Notes: generated by a model from the sequence alone, not told the origin. 42,397 nt of DNA from GCA-2746795 sp964643965 (GCA_964643965.1 CAZXVH010000033.1:1-42397), one strand, 5' to 3'. Positions 5,545 through 13,707 are shown, counted from the stretch's first letter. Translations and numbers: made by a program.

Positions 5545-8208
5545 TTATGGATGTAGCTGACGTGTGAAATTTTGCAGCAGGCTGGCCACCAACCCCGTCC
5601 AGCCGGTTTGATGGGATGCGCCCAGCCCGGCGCCGCTGTCGCCGTGGAAGTATTCGTGGAAGAGGAGCAGATCGCGCCAGTGGGGATCTTGCTGGAAGGG
5701 AGGAATGGATTGGGCAAACGGCCGTTCCCCACCCTCATCCCGCAAAAATAACCTCATCAGCCGTTGCGCCAACGCCGCCGCCACGTCCCCCAGATTCAGC
5801 AGATTGTCAGAGCCGGTGGGAAACGCGACCTTGAGCGTATCGCCGTAATACAAGTGCTGTTTTTGCAGCGCCTCAATCAGCAAATAGTTGATGGGAAACC
5901 AGACTGGGCCGCGCCAGTTGGAGTTGCCGCCAAACAAGCCGCTTTGCGATTCGCCGGGCTGATAGTTGATGCTAAATGTTTCGCCGCCAAAAGAGACGTG
6001 GTAGGGCGTTTCATGCGCTTTGGAGAGAGAGCGGATGCCGTAAGGGGAAAGAAACTCGTTTTCGTCGAGCAGGTGGCGCAGCATCCGCACCAGCCGTTCC
6101 GGGGTGACAATGCCCAAGATGCGCCATTCACTGCCCGTTTCGCTATCTTCGCGGCAAACGATGTTGCCGCTGAGATGCGGCCGATTTTGCAGAAACCAAC
6201 CCATGCGCCGCCGGAAGTCCGGCAGCTGCGCCAGCAAGTCGGCGTCGAGCAGTTCGATGGCGATGAGAGGCATCAGACCCACCAGGGAGCGCACCTTGAG
6301 CGGATGCAATGAATTATCCGGCAGGTGCAGCACATCATAATAGAAGCCGTCCTCTTCGTCCCACAACCCATGTCCGCCAAAACCCTGGCTCATGGCGGTA
6401 GCGATGGATAGGAAATGTTCAAAGAATTTGGTGGCTAAATCCTGGTAGACGGGGTTTTCGCGGGCCAGTTCCAGGGCGATGCGCAGCATGGTCAGGCTGA
6501 AAAAGCCCATCCAGGCGGTGCCGTCAGACTGGTCTATGTGGCCGCCGGTGGGCAGGGCGGCGCTGCGGTCGAACAGGCTGATATTGTCCAGCCCCAGAAA
6601 GCCGCCCTGGAAGACGTTACGGCCGTCTTTATCCTTACGATTCACCCACCAGGTGAAGTTGAGCAGGAGTTTGTGGAAGATGCCTTCTAGAAAGGGGCGG
6701 TCGGCACGGCCGTTTTGCCGGGCGTCCATCTGGTACACGCGCCAGGCGGCCCAGGCGTGTACGGGCGGGTTGACATCGCCGAAGGCCCATTCGTAGGCGG
6801 GCAGTTGGCCGTTGGGGTGCATGTACCAGACGCGGGTCATCAAGATGAGCTGCCGCTTGGCGAAGTCGGGATCGATTTGGGCCAGTGGCAGGGCGTGGAA
6901 AGCTAAATCCCAGGCAGCGTACCAGGGGTATTCCCATTTATCAGGCATGGAGATGATGTCGAAGTTGTTGAGGTGTGTCCAGTCGCGATTACGGCCGTTT
7001 CTCCGAGAAGTAGGCGGCGGCGGCCCGGCCGGATCGCCCTTGAGCCATTGCGCCACGTCGTAATAATACATCTGCTTGGACCACAACATGCCAGCCCACG
7101 CCTGCCGTTGCACTCGTTTTTCATCTTCGCTCAGGCTGGTGGGTTGGATGGCGGCGTAGAATTCATCCGTTTCCGCTTGTCGTTGGGCAAACAAAGCATC
7201 AAAATCAGCGAAGGGGGTGTGATTGGTTTCATCGGGGGTGAGGCGCAGGCGGAGAACGGCCGTTTCCCCGGCTGGAATGTTCAAGTTATAGCGCACGGCC
7301 GCTTTGGTGCCTTCCTGGGCGGGGTTCACGGCGCTGCTTTCGCCCTGAATGATAGCCCGGTGGAAGGCGTCTTTGACGTAAGGGCTGGCGTTGGCGGTGT
7401 TAAACAGCCGTTCGTTGTTGGTTTCGTTTTCGGTGAAGAGCAGGTCGGCCGGATTTTCGGTGTGCAGGGTGTAACGACCCAGCACAAGATGGTCGGCAAC
7501 GATACGTGCGGCGCCATCTGCCCACAATTTGGGTTTGCCGGCGGCGTAACCCATCGGTCCATTTTCGTAGCCCCAAGACCAGGTGTTGCGGAACCAGAGG
7601 GTTGGCAGCAGAGTGAGAACGGCCGTTTCTGGCCCCTGGTTGGCGGCGCTGAGGCGGATGAGGATGTCGTTTTCGTCGGCTTTGGCGTATTCGATGGTGA
7701 TGTCGAAGGTGCGGCCATCGGCCAACACGCCCGTATCCCACAATTCATATTCCGGGTCGTGGCGGGCGCGACGGCCGTTTTCTGCCACCAGTGCGCTGTA
7801 AGGAAAGGCCGCCTGCGGATATTTGTACAGCATTTTCATCGTGCTGTGCGTGGGACTGCTGTCGAGGTAAAAGTACGCCTCTTTCACATCTTCGCCATGA
7901 TTCCCTTCTGGCCCGGTGAGGCCAAAGAGGCGTTCTTTGAGGATGGGGTCACGGCCGTTCCACAGCGCGAGCGCAAAACAGAGAAACTGTTGCCGGTCGC
8001 TGATGCCCGCCAATCCGTCTTCATTCCAGCGGTAGGCGCGGCTGCGGGCGTGGTCGTGGGGAAAATAATCCCAGGCCGTGCCCTGTTCGCTGTAATCTTC
8101 GCGCACCGTGCCCCAGGCGCGTTCGCTCAGGTACGGCCCCCAGTTTTTCCAATTGGCTTTTCGCTGGCGATGGGCGGCTAATCGTTGCTGTTCGGTTGTT
8201 GGAAGCAT
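5545..8208 (-). CDS. Glucosidase-like protein with (alpha/alpha)6 barrel, GH63/MGH1 type
   Basis: This 887-aa cytosolic protein (no signal peptide) resembles bacterial MGH1/GH63-like glucosidases: an N-terminal beta-sandwich part (about 1-350, with WGTVREDYSEQGTAWDYFPH and ERLFGLTGPEGNHGED) and a C-terminal (alpha/alpha)6 barrel (about 370-880). Barrel landmarks are PDKWEYPWYAAWDLAFH, DQSDGTAWMGFF and NSNWRGPVWFPINYLLIEAL. The acids in WEYPWYAAWD and in YQPGESQSG are candidate catalytic residues. The start at 8208 is preferred over 8226 because AAGGAA sits 5-10 nt upstream of it. It probably hydrolyses an alpha-glucoside such as a glycogen-derived oligosaccharide, trehalose or mannosylglycerate-like solute. 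The substrate cannot be told from sequence. It converges with the ars-side genes. Confidence 0.88.
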   Translation of the reverse strand: MLPTTEQQRLAAHRQRKANWKNWGPYLSERAWGTVREDYSEQGTAWDYFPHDHARSRAYRWNEDGLAGISDRQQFLCFALALWNGRDPILKERLFGLTGPEGNHGEDVKEAYFYLDSSPTHSTMKMLYKYPQAAFPYSALVAENGRRARHDPEYELWDTGVLADGRTFDITIEYAKADENDILIRLSAANQGPETAVLTLLPTLWFRNTWSWGYENGPMGYAAGKPKLWADGAARIVADHLVLGRYTLHTENPADLLFTENETNNERLFNTANASPYVKDAFHRAIIQGESSAVNPAQEGTKAAVRYNLNIPAGETAVLRLRLTPDETNHTPFADFDALFAQRQAETDEFYAAIQPTSLSEDEKRVQRQAWAGMLWSKQMYYYDVAQWLKGDPAGPPPPTSRRNGRNRDWTHLNNFDIISMPDKWEYPWYAAWDLAFHALPLAQIDPDFAKRQLILMTRVWYMHPNGQLPAYEWAFGDVNPPVHAWAAWRVYQMDARQNGRADRPFLEGIFHKLLLNFTWWVNRKDKDGRNVFQGGFLGLDNISLFDRSAALPTGGHIDQSDGTAWMGFFSLTMLRIALELARENPVYQDLATKFFEHFLSIATAMSQGFGGHGLWDEEDGFYYDVLHLPDNSLHPLKVRSLVGLMPLIAIELLDADLLAQLPDFRRRMGWFLQNRPHLSGNIVCREDSETGSEWRILGIVTPERLVRMLRHLLDENEFLSPYGIRSLSKAHETPYHVSFGGETFSINYQPGESQSGLFGGNSNWRGPVWFPINYLLIEALQKQHLYYGDTLKVAFPTGSDNLLNLGDVAAALAQRLMRLFLRDEGGERPFAQSIPPFQQDPHWRDLLLFHEYFHGDSGAGLGASHQTGWTGLVASLLQNFTRQLHP

Positions 8209-8233
8209 TCGCGATTCCTTATTCATGTTATAG

Positions 8234-8392
8234 ACACATATCCCTACGACTTATGAAGTGCGCCGCCAGGATCGGCCGTTGGCGCTGACGCCAGCCGGGT
8301 ATCAGGCGCTGCTGACGTTGGCCGAACGGGATGGCGCGGTACTAGATTACATGACATGGGTGAAGGTGGCGATACCACATTGGCGGGGGTAA
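8234..8392 (+). pseudogene. Possible remnant of a transcriptional-regulator domain
   Basis: A frame open from just after TAG (8231) to TAA (8390) encodes TYEVRRQDRPLALTPAGYQALLTLAERDGAV and then loses the pattern. LTPAGYQALLTLAERDG resembles the start of an OmpR/BTAD-type winged helix (LTPxEYxLLxxLAE). There is no start codon before that part, so this would be a decayed piece. Low confidence. The rest of the spacer to 8462 is featureless. Confidence 0.25.
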
Positions 8393-8462
8393 GTAATTGC
8401 CGATGAAGGCGATGCGGACGATCTTTGTGGGGGATGGACTGGCTTCTATAAATGAACAGTTC

Positions 8463-8972
8463 TTATTGAGCTTCTATTCCTTCTCCATTAAACTCTACCG
8501 AGCCTTGGCTGTCCATATCTAGCTTCCGGGTTCGATAGCTACTGTAATCTGGAACCAGACGGTCATATTCTCCATCCATTAACGGTGACGAGATCATGAA
8601 GTCAGCAGAGGCGCGATTGCAGGCAATCGGTATATTCCACACAATCGCCATACGCAAAAGCGCCTTGATATCAGGATCGTGGGAGAGAGCTTCAAGCGGA
8701 TCCGAAAAGAAGATCATAAAATCTATCTCGCCATCCGCAATCTTGGCCCCAATTTGTTGGTCGCCACCCAGAGGGCCGCTTTGGAGTTTGATAATATCGA
8801 AACCAAGTTCCCGTTCCAGCAACATGCCGGTAGTGCCGGTGGCGTATATTTGATGATGAGCCAGCAGGGTGCGGTTGAATTTTGCCCATTCCACCAGATC
8901 CCGTTTCTTGTGATCATGGGCGATGAGGGCGATCTTTTTGTCATGTCCCATCGCAATTTTTTTGTTACTCAT
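8463..8972 (-). CDS. mgsA: Methylglyoxal synthase
   Basis: The 169-aa product matches methylglyoxal synthase, which converts dihydroxyacetone phosphate to methylglyoxal and phosphate in the cytosol, a bypass of lower glycolysis under phosphate limitation. Visible hallmarks are IALIAHDHKK (active-site His), ATGTTGMLLE (phosphate binding), SGPLGGDQQIG with the catalytic Asp, and FFSDPLEALSHDPDIKALLR. A C-terminal tail of about 20 residues extends past the usual length of about 150. The start at 8972 has AAAGGA upstream. It sits next to the glucosidase but has its own site, and no regulation is evident. Confidence 0.96.
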   Translation of the reverse strand: MSNKKIAMGHDKKIALIAHDHKKRDLVEWAKFNRTLLAHHQIYATGTTGMLLERELGFDIIKLQSGPLGGDQQIGAKIADGEIDFMIFFSDPLEALSHDPDIKALLRMAIVWNIPIACNRASADFMISSPLMDGEYDRLVPDYSSYRTRKLDMDSQGSVEFNGEGIEAQ

Positions 8973-9027
8973 CGAATTCCTTTAACACTCTTTTTGCCAC
9001 TGAAGCCGTGCCACTGATGCCACTGCT

Positions 9028-9162
9028 TCAGTTGGTAAATACATCAGAAACACCTGGATTCTCTTTTTTCTCTTTTTTCTCCCTCTTTGCTTGCTTTTTT
9101 TCCTTAGTCGTTTTTCCTGGTTTTTTTGTATCTCTTTTTTTACTATCTTTTCCCTTGCTCAT
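9028..9162 (-). CDS. 44-aa lysine-rich small protein
   Basis: This short frame starts at ATG 9162 with a good AAGGAG 8-9 nt upstream and ends at TGA 9028. It encodes MSKGKDSKKRDTKKPGKTTK followed by more Lys/Glu-rich sequence and ends in NPGVSDVFTN. About 40% of residues are Lys or Arg. It may be nucleic-acid binding or a disordered basic peptide, but the function is unknown. Its start overlaps the end of the upstream 87-aa gene by 20 bp, which suggests translational coupling. Confidence 0.6.
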   Translation of the reverse strand: MSKGKDSKKRDTKKPGKTTKEKKQAKREKKEKKENPGVSDVFTN

Positions 9163-9406
9163 GATTTTTCTCCTTTATAGCTTGACTTTGTTCCCTTGTT
9201 TTACTCAATGGTGGACTGATACCTGCGGCGCCCCCATCATCAGCCCATACCATCAACGCCTGTGAAAGATCACGTCTGGCATTGGCAATCATTGTTTTTT
9301 CTTTAAGCGCACGTTTTTCCTTTAACCAGCGCACAAAATCATCTTTGGTTTTGGGAGTAAGGTGATGATGGCTGTTCTTTCGCTTCAATTTAATTTTTGG
9401 CTTCAT
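9143..9406 (-). CDS. Small basic hypothetical protein
   Basis: The 87-aa product is strongly basic at the N-terminus (MKPKIKLKRKNSHHHLTPKT) and has a likely helical centre (DDFVRWLKEKRALKEKTMIANARRD). I do not recognise a family. The ribosome-binding site is weak (GAGAAA). Its end overlaps the lysine-rich gene at 9162, so the two may be one translation unit. Both could be DNA- or RNA-associated small proteins, given their charge. Confidence 0.5.
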   Translation of the reverse strand: MKPKIKLKRKNSHHHLTPKTKDDFVRWLKEKRALKEKTMIANARRDLSQALMVWADDGGAAGISPPLSKTREQSQAIKEKNHEQGKR

Positions 9407-9432
9407 AGACGTTTCTCAATAATGTCAATCAT

Positions 9433-9957
9433 TCACTCTATTCTTCTTTGCATCTCGCTTGAAGCATTACCTGAGCCGGGAGGCATCACGACGCTTTCTA
9501 TTACCATTTCGGCCTGTACTACCCTGAACAAGGCATTTATGTTGTAGGGCTTCCGCAAAAAAGGAGGCAGCTTTCGTTCTCCAAAACGAAGTTGGGCCTC
9601 ATGTTGGCTCAGGCTTGATGAAACGATCACCTTTACTTCGGGCGCAATTTGCTGCAAATTCATGTAAGTTTGTTCACCATTCATTACCGGCATATTGAGG
9701 TCTAATACTACCAGATCGATCTGCTGCTGCTGGACAATCTGCAACCCTTCTTGCCCATTGGCTGCTGTAAATACGGTCATCCCGGGAAGAAGGCAAAGAA
9801 TGGTGAGCAAAGCTTCGCGGACGGCAAAGTTATCGTCGATGACGAGAATAGCGCCTCCGTCTAACTTTTCAGCTGGTTCCTGGCTGCTGCTATTCATTGG
9901 CTTTAACTTTGACACAGCTTTTCTGGAAACCAGAATGGAATTGTTAACTGGCTTCAT
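9433..9957 (-). CDS. Stand-alone receiver (CheY-like) response regulator
   Basis: The 174-aa protein is a single receiver domain: AILVIDDNFAVREALL (acidic pair), LVVLDLNMPVMNG (phosphoacceptor Asp), VIVSSSLS (Ser in place of the usual Thr/Ser switch) and LPPFLRKPYN (conserved Lys-Pro). A Ser/Lys-rich N-terminal extension of about 30 residues and a short C-terminal tail carry no output domain. The start at 9957 was chosen for the GGAG site 9 nt upstream; a longer frame runs to 10002. It may pass signals by phosphotransfer or protein contact. Its kinase is not in the immediate neighbourhood. Confidence 0.85.
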   Translation of the reverse strand: MKPVNNSILVSRKAVSKLKPMNSSSQEPAEKLDGGAILVIDDNFAVREALLTILCLLPGMTVFTAANGQEGLQIVQQQQIDLVVLDLNMPVMNGEQTYMNLQQIAPEVKVIVSSSLSQHEAQLRFGERKLPPFLRKPYNINALFRVVQAEMVIESVVMPPGSGNASSEMQRRIE

Positions 9958-10042
9958 GCAAATTATCTCCGACTGACAGCCTAACGGCCGTTCTAATTTC
10001 ACCCTCGATTTCCACCTCTACAAAAGATGAGAAGTGGATCGG

Positions 10043-10384
10043 TTAATCATATAACCGCTGACAATCAACACACATCGTGGCATTGGGCATCACTTGCAAA
10101 CGCTCCAGGGGGATAGGTTGTTGACAATATTGACAACGGCCGTAATTGCCCTGCGCAATTGCTTTTAGCGCAATCTCAATCTGAACGAGCTGCTTTTCCT
10201 CAAAGGTTTGCAACGCCTGCGATAAATCTTGCTCATTGTAAGCTTGCGCGTTGTCCATCTGATCAGGATTTATAGCCACAGACGTATCGTCTTCGGAGGA
10301 TAGTTGTAACTGCGCCAACAACTTTTCCCTTTCCGTTTCAAGCATCTGCTTTATCATTTCTATGTTTGGCGTTTCTGTTACCAT
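10043..10384 (-). CDS. DksA/TraR-family zinc-finger protein
   Basis: The 113-aa protein has an N-terminal helical region (IEMIKQMLETEREKLLAQLQ) and a C-terminal C4 zinc finger, CQYC-x17-CVDC, preceded by ALKAIAQGNYGRC, a DksA/TraR hallmark. Family members bind RNA polymerase in the secondary channel and adjust transcription during starvation or stress. The coiled-coil tip DxxDxA motif is not obvious, so a TraR-like rather than true DksA role is likely. It lies among stress and signalling genes. Confidence 0.85.
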   Translation of the reverse strand: MVTETPNIEMIKQMLETEREKLLAQLQLSSEDDTSVAINPDQMDNAQAYNEQDLSQALQTFEEKQLVQIEIALKAIAQGNYGRCQYCQQPIPLERLQVMPNATMCVDCQRLYD

Positions 10385-10484
10385 GATGTCACTCCACAGC
10401 GTTTACTCATCCAAACGCATATGCTAGAACTCGCTATGCCATTCAACTCAATGAGCTTCTCATCTTTTAGAGATAATTTCAGTG

Positions 10485-10850
10485 TCAGCGTAAACGGCCG
10501 TTTGTCGCTGCCGCCCTTAGTCGTTCCGCCACCCTATCTGGGGTTTCGCTTTTACTGATAAAACTGTCGGCGCCGGCAGAAAGCGCCGCTTGCTGTCGCG
10601 CATCCAGATGACTGATGAGGACAATAACAACCGCTGTCGGGCAGGTCTCCCGCAGCTCAAGGAGGGACGCGCCTGTGGGGATTAAATCCCAATCCACCAA
10701 CACCATATCTGGTTGTGTGGCTGATGCCTCTGTTAAAGCAGAGGCCCAACTACCTGTTTCACCGACAACGTGCATGTTTAAGTCGAGCAGCAATAAGCGC
10801 AATGCTGAACGGACTTCGGGCTGGCTGTCAACTAAAAATACTCGGGTCAT
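10485..10850 (-). CDS. Receiver-only response regulator
   Basis: The 121-aa receiver domain reads TRVFLVDSQPEVRSALRLLL at its start, with the phosphoacceptor Asp in MVLVDWDLI, a Ser switch in IVLISHLD and Lys in SFISKSE. The usual acidic pair is reduced to Asp-Ser (VDSQ), which could weaken Mg binding. There is no output domain. ATG 10850 is chosen because similarity begins there; the frame extends to 10886 without a clear ribosome-binding site at either start. Confidence 0.75.
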   Translation of the reverse strand: MTRVFLVDSQPEVRSALRLLLLDLNMHVVGETGSWASALTEASATQPDMVLVDWDLIPTGASLLELRETCPTAVVIVLISHLDARQQAALSAGADSFISKSETPDRVAERLRAAATNGRLR

Positions 10851-10883
10851 ATGATATAGGGTACAGCCGAATCGTTCGGTTGC

Positions 10884-10927
10884 CATCGGCTAGTTAGTGG
10901 ATATTTAACTCCCCCAAGTGGGGGAGA
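10884..10927. repeat. Dispersed CATCGGCT...CTCCCCC repeat, variant copy
   Basis: This spacer begins CATCGGCTAGTTAGTGGA and ends in the perfect hairpin CTCCCCCAAGTGGGGGAG. It is a divergent member of the repeat family found at 11313, 14242, 22361 and 27457. It follows the 83-aa gene end (10936) on the minus strand and may serve as its terminator. Confidence 0.6.
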
Positions 10928-10935
10928 GCTTACAG

Positions 10936-11187
10936 TCACTTGATGGTATAGCTTCCCTTATTTTTGCTGAGGGTGAGGGTTTTGGCGTCACTATCCAGTT
11001 TATAGGCGACTCTCCAACCCGTTATGCCGTTTTTGCAGTAAATATCGTACCGTGCCGATTTAACTGGCATGGTTAGACTTTCACCAGGATCGGCCATGCA
11101 GGTGCTAATAAGCTCACTTTCTGCAAATATTTGCGCCTGCACTCTTATTTCGGCGTTGTTATGGAATGTTATCTCTGTTTCTGTCAT
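10936..11187 (-). CDS. Hypothetical small beta-rich protein
   Basis: The 83-aa product is not recognised. It shows alternating hydrophobic strands (ITFHNNAEIRVQAQIF, RYDIYCKNGITGWRVAYKL, KTLTLSKNKGSYTI) and two Cys residues, consistent with a small beta-sandwich domain and no membrane segment. A good Shine-Dalgarno site (AAGGAAGAATAG before ATG) supports it as real. Confidence 0.6.
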   Translation of the reverse strand: MTETEITFHNNAEIRVQAQIFAESELISTCMADPGESLTMPVKSARYDIYCKNGITGWRVAYKLDSDAKTLTLSKNKGSYTIK

Positions 11188-11312
11188 CTATTCTTCCTTA
11201 TGTTAACCACATCAGCGCAAGCGCCTGCCTGTATACCAAACCAAGATTACTTGACGCCACAACTGAACAGCATAGGGCGTACGTTAATCATACAAACAAT
11301 GTCTCTGAGCAA

Positions 11313-11376
11313 CATCGGCTAAGTAGGGGAGATTTAGCTCCGCCAGTTGGGGGAGAAGGGGAGGGAGAAACGGCCG
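11313..11376. repeat. Dispersed CATCGGCT...CTCCGCCAGTTGGGGGAG repeat
   Basis: A copy of the intergenic family runs from CATCGGCTAAG through CTCCGCCAGTTGGGGGAG and a G-rich stretch to AACGGCCGTT. The same order of parts is seen at 22361-22437 and 27457-27520. No gene is visible between 11188 and 11394. Confidence 0.75.
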
Positions 11377-11394
11377 TTTATTAAAAAGGAGTTT

Positions 11395-11604
11395 TCAGGA
11401 TTTCATGAAGAGAAGGGAAGCGTCAGCGACCAGAGCTACGTATAACCCCNNNNNNNNNNNNNNNNNNNNNNNNNNNNNNNNNNNNNNNNNNNNNNNNNNN
11501 NNNNNNNNNNNNNNNNNNNNNNNNNNNNNNNNNNNNNNNNNNNNNNNNNTCAGGATTTCATGAAGAGAAGGGAAGCGTCAGCGACCAGAGCTACGTATAA
11601 CCCC
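11395..11604. other. Assembly gap: 100 N between identical 55-bp ends
   Basis: Positions 11450-11549 are exactly 100 N. The 55 bp before the gap (11395-11449) and the 55 bp after it (11550-11604) are identical, starting TCAGGATTTC and ending TATAACCCC. This is the mark of two contigs with an unmerged k-mer-length overlap, not of a biological duplication. The true sequence may simply have one copy and no gap. Confidence 0.9.
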
Positions 11605-11615
11605 ATGCCTTGCCT

Positions 11616-12419
11616 TCACTCGCTCTGCGTCGCGAAAACCACCGTGTGGTGATCGAACTGGCCGTTGACAATGTTCCCAGCGCAGGTGATAAGCGTTAGA
11701 TGTGATAGACCGTCGGCTGCTGGCTGTGGTCCAGTGCCCGCAACTGGACCAGCACCGAATATCTTGGCAAAAACCGCCGGGTCAGAAGATTCTTGGATGG
11801 AGTAAACCTTTACCTGCTCAACAACGAAACGAATGTCAATGTTTGACATGGTATGACGGACGATAATTGGGTCACCGGGATTGAGATCCTGAAGGTCAGC
11901 AAATATCTCAGGTCGCCCAAGTGGGTCGTTGACGTGCCCGGCAATCGTGGTCGTGCCCGACTCGCCAGGGATGCCGCTGCCACGGTACCAAAATGCTGAA
12001 TGCCAGACCGGATCGCCAATCGATCCTTTGGGCGCATCCATCTCATTTTCCACTGTGAGTCCAACTCCAAGCACAGGGGCATTAACCTTCAATGAAGGAA
12101 TCTGAAGCTCGAGCGGCACCTCTATCGGACCAGCCATCAAGTCAATATCCGAATCAAAGAGTGGCCCAAGGGAAAAAGGGGTGGCTGTCGGCTGAGATAT
12201 TGGCGGCGCTATCAGTTGAAGCGACAATACGGCTGGCAGTTCACCTGTCGGCGCCGCTGTCGGCTGAACCGATGAAAATAACACAAGAGAGGGGGGAGTC
12301 TCAACCAGCGCCTCCCCCCTCTCCTTGTTTTCGCACCCCGCAAGCACTGCCGCAATAATCAGAACGATCGCGAGGCAACCGAGCGATCTGCGACGAGTGA
12401 ACGCATTCATCATTCGCAC
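11616..12419 (-). CDS. Sortase with lipobox and altered catalytic Arg position
   Basis: The 267-aa product has an N-terminal hydrophobic segment ending in LAGC (Cys29, a possible lipobox), a low-complexity linker, and a sortase beta barrel (about 100-265). His162 (TIAGHVND) and Cys246 (LITCAG) are the expected catalytic His and Cys. The third residue, normally Arg in an xHRxVVYA-type strand, reads His-His (FDHHTVVFA). It should cleave an LPxTG-type signal and join the protein to the envelope. The adjacent LPDTG protein is the obvious substrate. The start codon is probably GTG 12419 or ATG 12413/12410; none has a clear ribosome-binding site. Confidence 0.85.
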   Translation of the reverse strand: MRMMNAFTRRRSLGCLAIVLIIAAVLAGCENKERGEALVETPPSLVLFSSVQPTAAPTGELPAVLSLQLIAPPISQPTATPFSLGPLFDSDIDLMAGPIEVPLELQIPSLKVNAPVLGVGLTVENEMDAPKGSIGDPVWHSAFWYRGSGIPGESGTTTIAGHVNDPLGRPEIFADLQDLNPGDPIIVRHTMSNIDIRFVVEQVKVYSIQESSDPAVFAKIFGAGPVAGTGPQPAADGLSHLTLITCAGNIVNGQFDHHTVVFATQSE

Positions 12420-12441
12420 AATATTATGTTATTGCTCCGGT

Positions 12442-13515
12442 TTATAAGGTTCTGCGGTATGCGCGAATGCCTAAGACCAAAGCTGTGACGCTAAAGAGAC
12501 CGATAATTAGCAGACCCCAGGAGGAATCTTCGTTTCGGATAGGCGCACCGCCAGTGTCCGGTAAACCAGTGATACTCGGCAGATACGTAGCTGTCGGTGG
12601 CACTGATGTCGTCGGTGGCCCTGATGTCGGTGGCACTGATGTCGGTGGCCCTGATGTCGGCGGTACTGATGTCGGCGGTACTGATGTTGTCGTCCCTGTC
12701 GGTGTGGCCGTCGCTGTCGGCGGTACTGATGTTGTCGTCCCTGTCGGTGTGGCCGTCGCTGTCGGCGGTACTGATGTTGTTGTCGCTGTCGGCGTGGCCG
12801 TCGCCTGCGTGACACAGATTGGACCGGTGATTGTGTTGGAATCCAACGTCACTTCACCAGTTTGCACTAAGGCTCGACCGTCCAAATTTGCGCCGGTTTG
12901 CAGGTGGATGGATTCGAGGGCGAGAATACTTCCTATGAAGGCAGTTCCTGTACCGAGAGTTCCAGACGAACCAAGCCGCCACCACACATTACACGGATCG
13001 CCGCCGATAACAGCTGAATTGGATGATGTTGTAAGCGTTGACGCAGATTTGAAGATCCAGACACCATCTCCACTAAGCACCAGGTTTCCAGACAGCAAGA
13101 AGGCATCAGCGCAATAGGTACCTGGACCGAGAGGCGATACCGTTGTGAGGTCTTGTACACCCGGGTAGGTGGTGTCACAAGCCTGGTCTAGAAAAGCGAA
13201 AGCTGTGGTGTTATCAGCCTGAGCCGCAGCTGCCTCTGCATCCATGTCGTGTATCGCGCCTGGAGGACCAACAATTCCCGGAGGAAAGCCGGTGTAATGG
13301 GGTGGCGTACCGATACTGGGGCTGATACCCAAATCGCCAGGCATGGTGGTATTGCCGGTATTGGTCACTATTGAGCCAGCCAAGACGGAGTAACTTTCCG
13401 CTGCGCCTAATAGGGGGGAAACTGCCGCGAGTCGACGTGCAGATACATCGTATAATAGTCCGGCCAATGAAAGGACCAGGATGATTAGAATTGTTAAATA
13501 TTTCAGTTTGTGCAT
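12442..13515 (-). CDS. Ice-binding-like (DUF3494) surface protein with LPDTG anchor
   Basis: The 357-aa protein has a signal peptide (about 1-35), a DUF3494 ice-binding-like beta-helix domain (about 40-236; YSVLAGSIVTNTGNTTMPGD, GPGTYCADAFLLSGNLVLSGDG, IFKSASTLTT and SGTLGTGTAFIGSILA are typical), a Thr/Pro-rich stalk (about 238-315), then LPDTG (318-322), a hydrophobic helix and the basic tail RAYRRTL. This is a complete sortase sorting signal. Domain members bind ice or act as adhesins. The domain alone does not prove ice binding. RBS AGGAGG is present. It sits 22 bp upstream of the sortase gene on the same strand. Confidence 0.9.
   Translation of the reverse strand: MHKLKYLTILIILVLSLAGLLYDVSARRLAAVSPLLGAAESYSVLAGSIVTNTGNTTMPGDLGISPSIGTPPHYTGFPPGIVGPPGAIHDMDAEAAAAQADNTTAFAFLDQACDTTYPGVQDLTTVSPLGPGTYCADAFLLSGNLVLSGDGVWIFKSASTLTTSSNSAVIGGDPCNVWWRLGSSGTLGTGTAFIGSILALESIHLQTGANLDGRALVQTGEVTLDSNTITGPICVTQATATPTATTTSVPPTATATPTGTTTSVPPTATATPTGTTTSVPPTSVPPTSGPPTSVPPTSGPPTTSVPPTATYLPSITGLPDTGGAPIRNEDSSWGLLIIGLFSVTALVLGIRAYRRTL
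12589..12810. repeat. Tandem repeats encoding the Thr/Pro stalk
   Basis: Roughly three 45-bp units (about 12675-12805) encode 15-residue repeats of the type SVPPTATATPTGTTT. Shorter 15-bp units at 12589-12680 encode TSVPP and TSGPP. This length-variable low-complexity stalk should hold the head domain away from the cell wall. Confidence 0.8.
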
Positions 13516-13707
13516 TTTTATCAGGCCTCCTGCTCAAAAAAAGCTAACCAAAGGGTTATAATATAATTGACGCTAAACTATACCATTCGCACTGGAAAAT
13601 AAAAAAACGAAGGCCATATTGTACGCTTGAATACTTTTAAGTGCTAGTCACCGTATTCTATCAGCTAAGATGTTATCGAAAGCATTACGACCTCCTATAG
13701 CGCGTGG

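Noticed and set aside
6973..8181. 402-aa open frame on the plus strand inside the glucosidase gene
   Set aside because: It is antisense to a well-supported GH63-like protein and shows no family motifs.
11395..11604. Direct repeat of 55 bp as attachment site or insertion footprint
   Set aside because: It flanks exactly 100 N and is perfectly identical, which fits an assembly overlap rather than a mobile element.
12589..12810. CRISPR-like repetition
   Set aside because: Units are contiguous with no spacers and encode the protein stalk in frame.
12467..13117. Long open frame opposite the ice-binding gene
   Set aside because: It is the reverse complement of the Thr/Pro repeat region and gives a Val/Gly/Asp repeat; the minus-strand frame has the signal peptide, domain and LPDTG.
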